Source of the DNA: DATAPD01 sp036265385
GTDB lineage: Bacteria > Acidobacteriota > Terriglobia > Terriglobales > Acidobacteriaceae
Assembly (NCBI GenBank): GCA_036265385.1
Contig: DATAPD010000067.1
Location: forward strand, 124,001-188,000
Length of the DNA: 64,000 nt
Reading direction: 5' to 3'
Positions 61,501-64,000 of the stretch are shown piece after piece. The translations under genes and the position numbers were made by a program. The number at the start of each line of letters is the position of its first letter. Position 1 is the stretch's first letter. The notes beneath the pieces are model-generated. The model did not search any database. It was not told where the DNA came from and saw only the letters and a list, made by a program, of their open reading frames with translations.

Positions 61501-61665
61501 CGCCAGCTGGGAACCGCAATTTCGACCGAGTACCCGGAACGGCCCAGTGTTTTACGGCAAGAGGAAGCGGTTCGGAGCTCTATGAGACGGGCGGGTTGGG
61601 GGATGGCTGGTGTAGCTGCGATGGGGGCCCTGGCGTGGGCTTTTATTCATCGATCTCACGGTTAA
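58573..61665 (+). CDS. FAD-binding / Fe-S 2-hydroxyacid dehydrogenase-like protein
   Basis: A 1030-residue fusion of a GlcD-like flavoprotein and GlcF-like Fe-S protein. The FAD PCMH domain (about residues 50-240) has PRGGGTSLAGQCCN and GGMIGNNSCGVHS; the oxidase C-terminal domain runs to about 550. Two 4Fe-4S-type clusters follow: CVGVGKCRRYEGGVMCPS (from C578) and CLACKGCKSDCP (from C638). Two CCG domains follow (NLCCGRPLYDIG; GCCGMAGAFGF). A C-terminal hydrophobic helix (about 1008-1025) anchors it. It is likely a D-lactate/2-hydroxyglutarate-type dehydrogenase reducing quinone. It follows the caa3 genes after about 80 bases. Confidence 0.88.
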   Translation: MSLDSASFVPADSLSGRARAARSSQVDVGALESKLRKQISGEVRFDYGARALYATDGSNYRQVPIGVVLPRNNDEVIAAMALCREFGAPLLPRGGGTSLAGQCCNVAVVLDFSKYMAGILSIDPERRTARVQPGVILDHLRAAAERHRLTFAPDPATHDRCTLGGMIGNNSCGVHSVMAGKTDDNIESLDILTYDGTRLSVGATRSEQLESIIREGGRRGEIYSGLKALAAKYGDLVRQKFPNIPRRVSGYNLNFLLPENGFHVARALVGAEGTCATVLEATCLLVESPPERVLLVLAWPDIFQCADNVPLVMSHKPIGLEGFDDVLVTATRRRGINSKGLALLPEGNGWLLVEFGANTKGEAEAQAARLMEELGRFAAPPNMRLLADPAQAKCVWDVRESSLGVTSHAPGAPLRWEGWEDSSVSPEKLGGYLRDLRKLMHDYSYEGSFYGHFGHACVHNRIDFDLESSEGVRKFRHFMEEAADLVVSYGGSLSGEHGDGQARAELLPRMFGPELVEAFREFKAIWDPDWKMNPGKVVEPYRLDENLRLGADYDPWRPATHFQFPEDHGDFERATLRCVGVGKCRRYEGGVMCPSFRVTREEEHSTRGRAHLLWEMTRGDVVHGGWRDEAIKESLDLCLACKGCKSDCPVGVDVATYKAEFLSHYYEGRLRPPNEFVFGNIDLFARVASHVPGFVNLATQLPPFSQIAKFLGDIPQQRRIPAVAPQTFKSWFARRKPKNMGRKAVVLWPDTFNNYFRPETAQAAVEVLEAAGFHVLLPEGNLCCGRPLYDIGMLDRAEEQLLEILDALLPEIEAGIPVVGLEPSCVSVFRDELVNLFPTDDRAQALAKQTFVLSEFLEKYAKNFQLPQIRRKALVHGHCHQKSLMKMDSEEALWRRLGLDFYAPAPGCCGMAGAFGFENEKYDVSRSIGNLELLPAVRDASPETLIISNGFSCREQIAQETSRRALHIAEVIQMGLRQLGTAISTEYPERPSVLRQEEAVRSSMRRAGWGMAGVAAMGALAWAFIHRSHG

Positions 61666-61791
61666 CTTCTTCGTTTCAATGAGATACGGGCACTGCCCAG
61701 CCCTCTCGTTTTCTGGGACAATATGTATGTAGCCTCAAAAGGCCCCTGCCACGGCCCGGACTGTACCAACCTTGAGGCTCTGGTGATCGTC

Positions 61792-62934
61792 ATGGAAGCA
61801 ACAACTCTCATAGCCCAAAAGCCACAGGATTCAACTCCCAGCACCCCAGAAACGGCGCTGCAGGGGTCGGTTCTCGTTCTCATTCAGTTCGACGTCTGCG
61901 AGGAGATCAACCTCGATGAACTCCGGCGGATTTTCGGCGCTCGGACCGCGGGGGCGAGCTTTAAGCACCCGGCGCCCGGATACGTGCAGTACCAGCGGCC
62001 GCCTGTGGTTGAACCCGTAGACCCGGTGGTCCTCGAGACCGGGGAACGGCTCGACGCTCAAATCAAGTTTTACGATTACGGAGTGCTGAGCGTTGTTCTT
62101 GAGCTTCCTTTTACTGGGGACTGGGATACGCTCGTGCGCCTCTCCAGCCGTTGGGTTTGGGACACGGACTTCACCAGCCTTGCTTCGAAAATCGTAAAGT
62201 CGAAACTGGAACGGGCTGCTCCGGCCTTGGTGAAGCGTTACGAGAATTGGCTTCACGAGGACTACTTCATCTTCCACGTTCGCCAGATGGCTTCGAATCC
62301 GTCAACGGCGCGTCTGCTTGTCGAGCATGGAGACCAGGTTGCACAAATTGTTCGGGGAGAAACCAACCAACTTTCTGAAGGTGAACGATCGGAAATTTTG
62401 CAGGGCAGGATTTCATACTATCCGAACGATCTTGCTGTGATCGGATGGAATGGCGCTTTCATCTATGACACCAATGCTGGGGCCGAAACGGTCATCCAGC
62501 TTCTTGAATACGCCAACTCTCAGTTACTCGAATTCCGGCACTACGACGAATTGCTAACGAAAGAGCTTACCGGCGTGTACGACTTCATGGAGAACGGCGG
62601 AGGCGGGATCCTGAAGCGCTGGCGCACAGCTCGCGAGGCCAATCGGTTGCATACCGTCTGGCTGGATGTGAACGAACTCACGGAGCGCGCCGATAACGCC
62701 ATCAAATTTTTGAGCGACATGTTCTCTGCCCGTCTCTACAAACTGGCGGCGGCGAAGGTTGGCGTGACCGATTACAAAACCCTCGTTAACCAGAAGCTGC
62801 AGACTGCCGAAGAACTCTATCGCTTCATGGTTGACCAATTCCACCAGAGCCGCGCTTTCGTGCTTGAGTTGATGGTGGTGATCATTTTGATCATCGATCT
62901 GATTTATTTATTCAAAGGACAAATGCCGATCTAG
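61792..62934 (+). CDS. RMD1/DUF155-family protein with C-terminal anchor
   Basis: A 380-residue protein with a DUF155 (RMD1/YagE-like) domain over about residues 30-330 and a hydrophobic C-terminal helix (about 354-374, LELMVVIILIIDLIYLFKGQ). RMD1-type proteins in yeast mitochondria relate to meiotic/nuclear events; in bacteria the function is unknown. Start: ATG at 61792 gives MEATTLIAQ; another ATG at 61723 would add 23 residues and neither has a strong ribosome-binding site. It belongs to the same orientation as the flavoprotein gene. Confidence 0.8.
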   Translation: MEATTLIAQKPQDSTPSTPETALQGSVLVLIQFDVCEEINLDELRRIFGARTAGASFKHPAPGYVQYQRPPVVEPVDPVVLETGERLDAQIKFYDYGVLSVVLELPFTGDWDTLVRLSSRWVWDTDFTSLASKIVKSKLERAAPALVKRYENWLHEDYFIFHVRQMASNPSTARLLVEHGDQVAQIVRGETNQLSEGERSEILQGRISYYPNDLAVIGWNGAFIYDTNAGAETVIQLLEYANSQLLEFRHYDELLTKELTGVYDFMENGGGGILKRWRTAREANRLHTVWLDVNELTERADNAIKFLSDMFSARLYKLAAAKVGVTDYKTLVNQKLQTAEELYRFMVDQFHQSRAFVLELMVVIILIIDLIYLFKGQMPI

Positions 62935-63012
62935 AGAAGGATGACTGGTGACAGTCCTCAGGAACACGGGAGCGCTATTGTTTCCTTGTGACCCGTGACG
63001 GGTCGTCCGCTT

Positions 63013-63018
63013 TATAAT
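63013..63018 (+). promoter_or_regulatory. -10 element of a possibly leaderless SDR transcript
   Basis: TATAAT (63013-63018) lies ten bases before the SDR start ATG. TTGTGA (62986-62991) is 21 bases upstream, too far for a good -35. If this -10 is used the transcript begins at or within a few bases of the start codon, so it would be leaderless. Confidence 0.4.
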
Positions 63019-63027
63019 TCCCCCCTC

Positions 63028-63780
63028 ATGCGCGGCCTCAAAAACAAACGTGTTCTTATCACCGGAGGCGCCAGCGGGATTGGTGCTGCCACCGTCAAGC
63101 GCTTTCTCGAAGAAGGCTCGGTCGTTTGCGTGCTCGACCGGAACGCTCAAGCCAATCAGGCGATTCAGAAGGAACAGCCGGCTCTCGCGGCCACTCTCAC
63201 GGGGGATGTTTCTAACCTGCAGCAGGTTCAAGCCGCCATTGCAGAAGCAATTCGCACAATGGGCGGCCTGGACGTCCTTGTCAACAATGCTGGCATCAGC
63301 ATCCGTCACAATTTTCTCGACATCACCCCTGATGAGTGGGACAAGGTCATGGCTGTGAACCTGACTGGCGTCTTTTTTATGGCGCAGACAGCGGCGAAGC
63401 ACATGTGGGAGCAGGGAAGCGGAGTCATTCTGCAGACGGCTTCGACCAACGGCCTTGTCGGTCAGCCTTATTATGCGGACTACAATGCGACCAAAGCCGG
63501 CGTGATCGAACTGACGAAATCGATGGCGATTGAACTCGCCCCGAAAGTCCGAGTCTGCGCCGTTGCCCCTGGATATGTCATGACTCCGATGCAGCGCGCC
63601 GAATACACGGACGAAATGTTTGCCGAGGTGAATGCCAAGATTCCACTCAAGCGCCATGCTCAGCCCGAAGAAATCGCGGCGCTCTTTGCGTTCCTGGCTT
63701 CAGACGATGCGGCTTACATCACGGGTCACGTTTATACAATTGACGGAGCCGAAATCGCCGGAGGATTGGCGAGTCGATAA
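63028..63780 (+). CDS. Short-chain dehydrogenase/reductase
   Basis: A 250-residue classical SDR oxidoreductase. The NAD(P)-binding motif is TGGASGIG at about residues 12-19, NNAG is at about 86-89, and the catalytic YNATK (Y-x-x-x-K) at about 151-155 with the serine in LQTASTNGL. The acidic residue VLDRN after beta-strand 2 suggests NAD preference. The start MRGLKNKRVLITGG has no Shine-Dalgarno sequence but a -10-like TATAAT ten bases before it; an ATG 33 bases earlier lies within that promoter element. Confidence 0.92.
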   Translation: MRGLKNKRVLITGGASGIGAATVKRFLEEGSVVCVLDRNAQANQAIQKEQPALAATLTGDVSNLQQVQAAIAEAIRTMGGLDVLVNNAGISIRHNFLDITPDEWDKVMAVNLTGVFFMAQTAAKHMWEQGSGVILQTASTNGLVGQPYYADYNATKAGVIELTKSMAIELAPKVRVCAVAPGYVMTPMQRAEYTDEMFAEVNAKIPLKRHAQPEEIAALFAFLASDDAAYITGHVYTIDGAEIAGGLASR

Positions 63781-63786
63781 GTACTT

Positions 63787-63817
63787 GGCATTCAGCACTC
63801 AGCATTCAGCATTCAGT
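63787..63817. repeat. Low-complexity intergenic word tract
   Basis: GGCATTCAGCACTCAGCATT followed by CAGCATTCAG, a CATTCAGCACT word repeat between the two SDR genes. Confidence 0.6.
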
Positions 63818-63848
63818 CATTAAGCTCGGGAGCCGATGCCTCAAAACT

Positions 63849-64000
63849 ATGCGCCTTTCGAATAAAGTCGCTCTCATTACTGGTGGTACCTCTGGCATCG
63901 GAGAAGCCACGGCTCTCCTCTTCGCTAAAGAAGGCGCGGCCGTCGCGATTACAGGACGCAATGAAAGGCGCGGCCATGCGATCACTGTGCGCATCCTAGA
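63849..64000 (+). CDS. Second SDR-family protein, truncated by the window end
   Basis: Starts MRLSNKVALITGGTSGIGEA; the NAD(P)-binding TGGTSGIG is at residues 11-18. About 50 residues are visible and the frame is open at the window edge. It directly follows another SDR, suggesting a shared pathway. A weak GGGAG lies about 22 bases before the ATG. Confidence 0.75.
   Translation, partial: MRLSNKVALITGGTSGIGEATALLFAKEGAAVAITGRNERRGHAITVRIL

Noticed and set aside
1..64000. CRISPR arrays, tRNA or rRNA genes, phage or insertion-sequence genes
   Set aside because: No regularly spaced direct repeats, no tRNA-like clover pattern and no transposase or phage motif was seen when reading both strands.

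Overview
The window looks like chromosomal DNA of an acidobacterium, probably class Terriglobia. This is inference from gene content and base composition. The GC content is moderate to high. There is an alternative complex III / caa3-type respiratory cluster, DUF3857-transglutaminase-TPR and S10 carboxypeptidase genes, many small secreted or membrane proteins without known relatives, and short imperfect-palindrome repeats between genes. I see no tRNA, rRNA, CRISPR array, phage or insertion-sequence gene.

Layout. 1-27 kb is mostly housekeeping and accessory genes in short runs: acyP-apt, pckG, a GlsB-type membrane protein, a glycosyltransferase, pgeF, a secreted metallo-beta-lactamase-fold hydrolase next to an AraC regulator and a class C beta-lactamase-like hydrolase. 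Then come HU, sppA, a minus-strand purM-purN-tyrS-lipid kinase run, an acyl-CoA ligase/GNAT fusion, a secreted S10 peptidase and a 1093-residue transglutaminase-TPR protein. Intergenic repeats and a decayed partial gene copy lie at 7.4-7.5, 10.8-10.9 and 36.3-36.4 kb.

27.5-58.5 kb is almost entirely aerobic electron transport. It has three blocks. (a) 27.8-37.4 kb, plus strand: ferrochelatase, Rieske protein, split cytochrome b, a giant membrane-anchored octaheme cytochrome c, a cupredoxin-like lipoprotein, and small membrane and HEAT/lipoyl-like proteins. This is an atypical Rieske/cytochrome b complex with no cytochrome c1. (b) 44.1-38.9 kb, minus strand: an A1-type aa3 oxidase operon (II, I, two III-like subunits, IV), a CxxC membrane protein and a ferredoxin. 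(c) 45.9-58.5 kb, plus strand: alternative complex III (actA-F), a small membrane protein, SCO, and an A2-type caa3 oxidase (II with fused heme c, I, III, IV). Together these encode two quinol:cytochrome c oxidoreductases of unrelated ancestry and two distinct heme-copper oxidases, a branched chain that could be tuned to oxygen or copper supply.

58.5-64 kb holds a very large FAD/Fe-S 2-hydroxyacid dehydrogenase-like protein with a C-terminal membrane anchor, an RMD1-family protein, and two tandem short-chain dehydrogenases, the second cut by the window edge.
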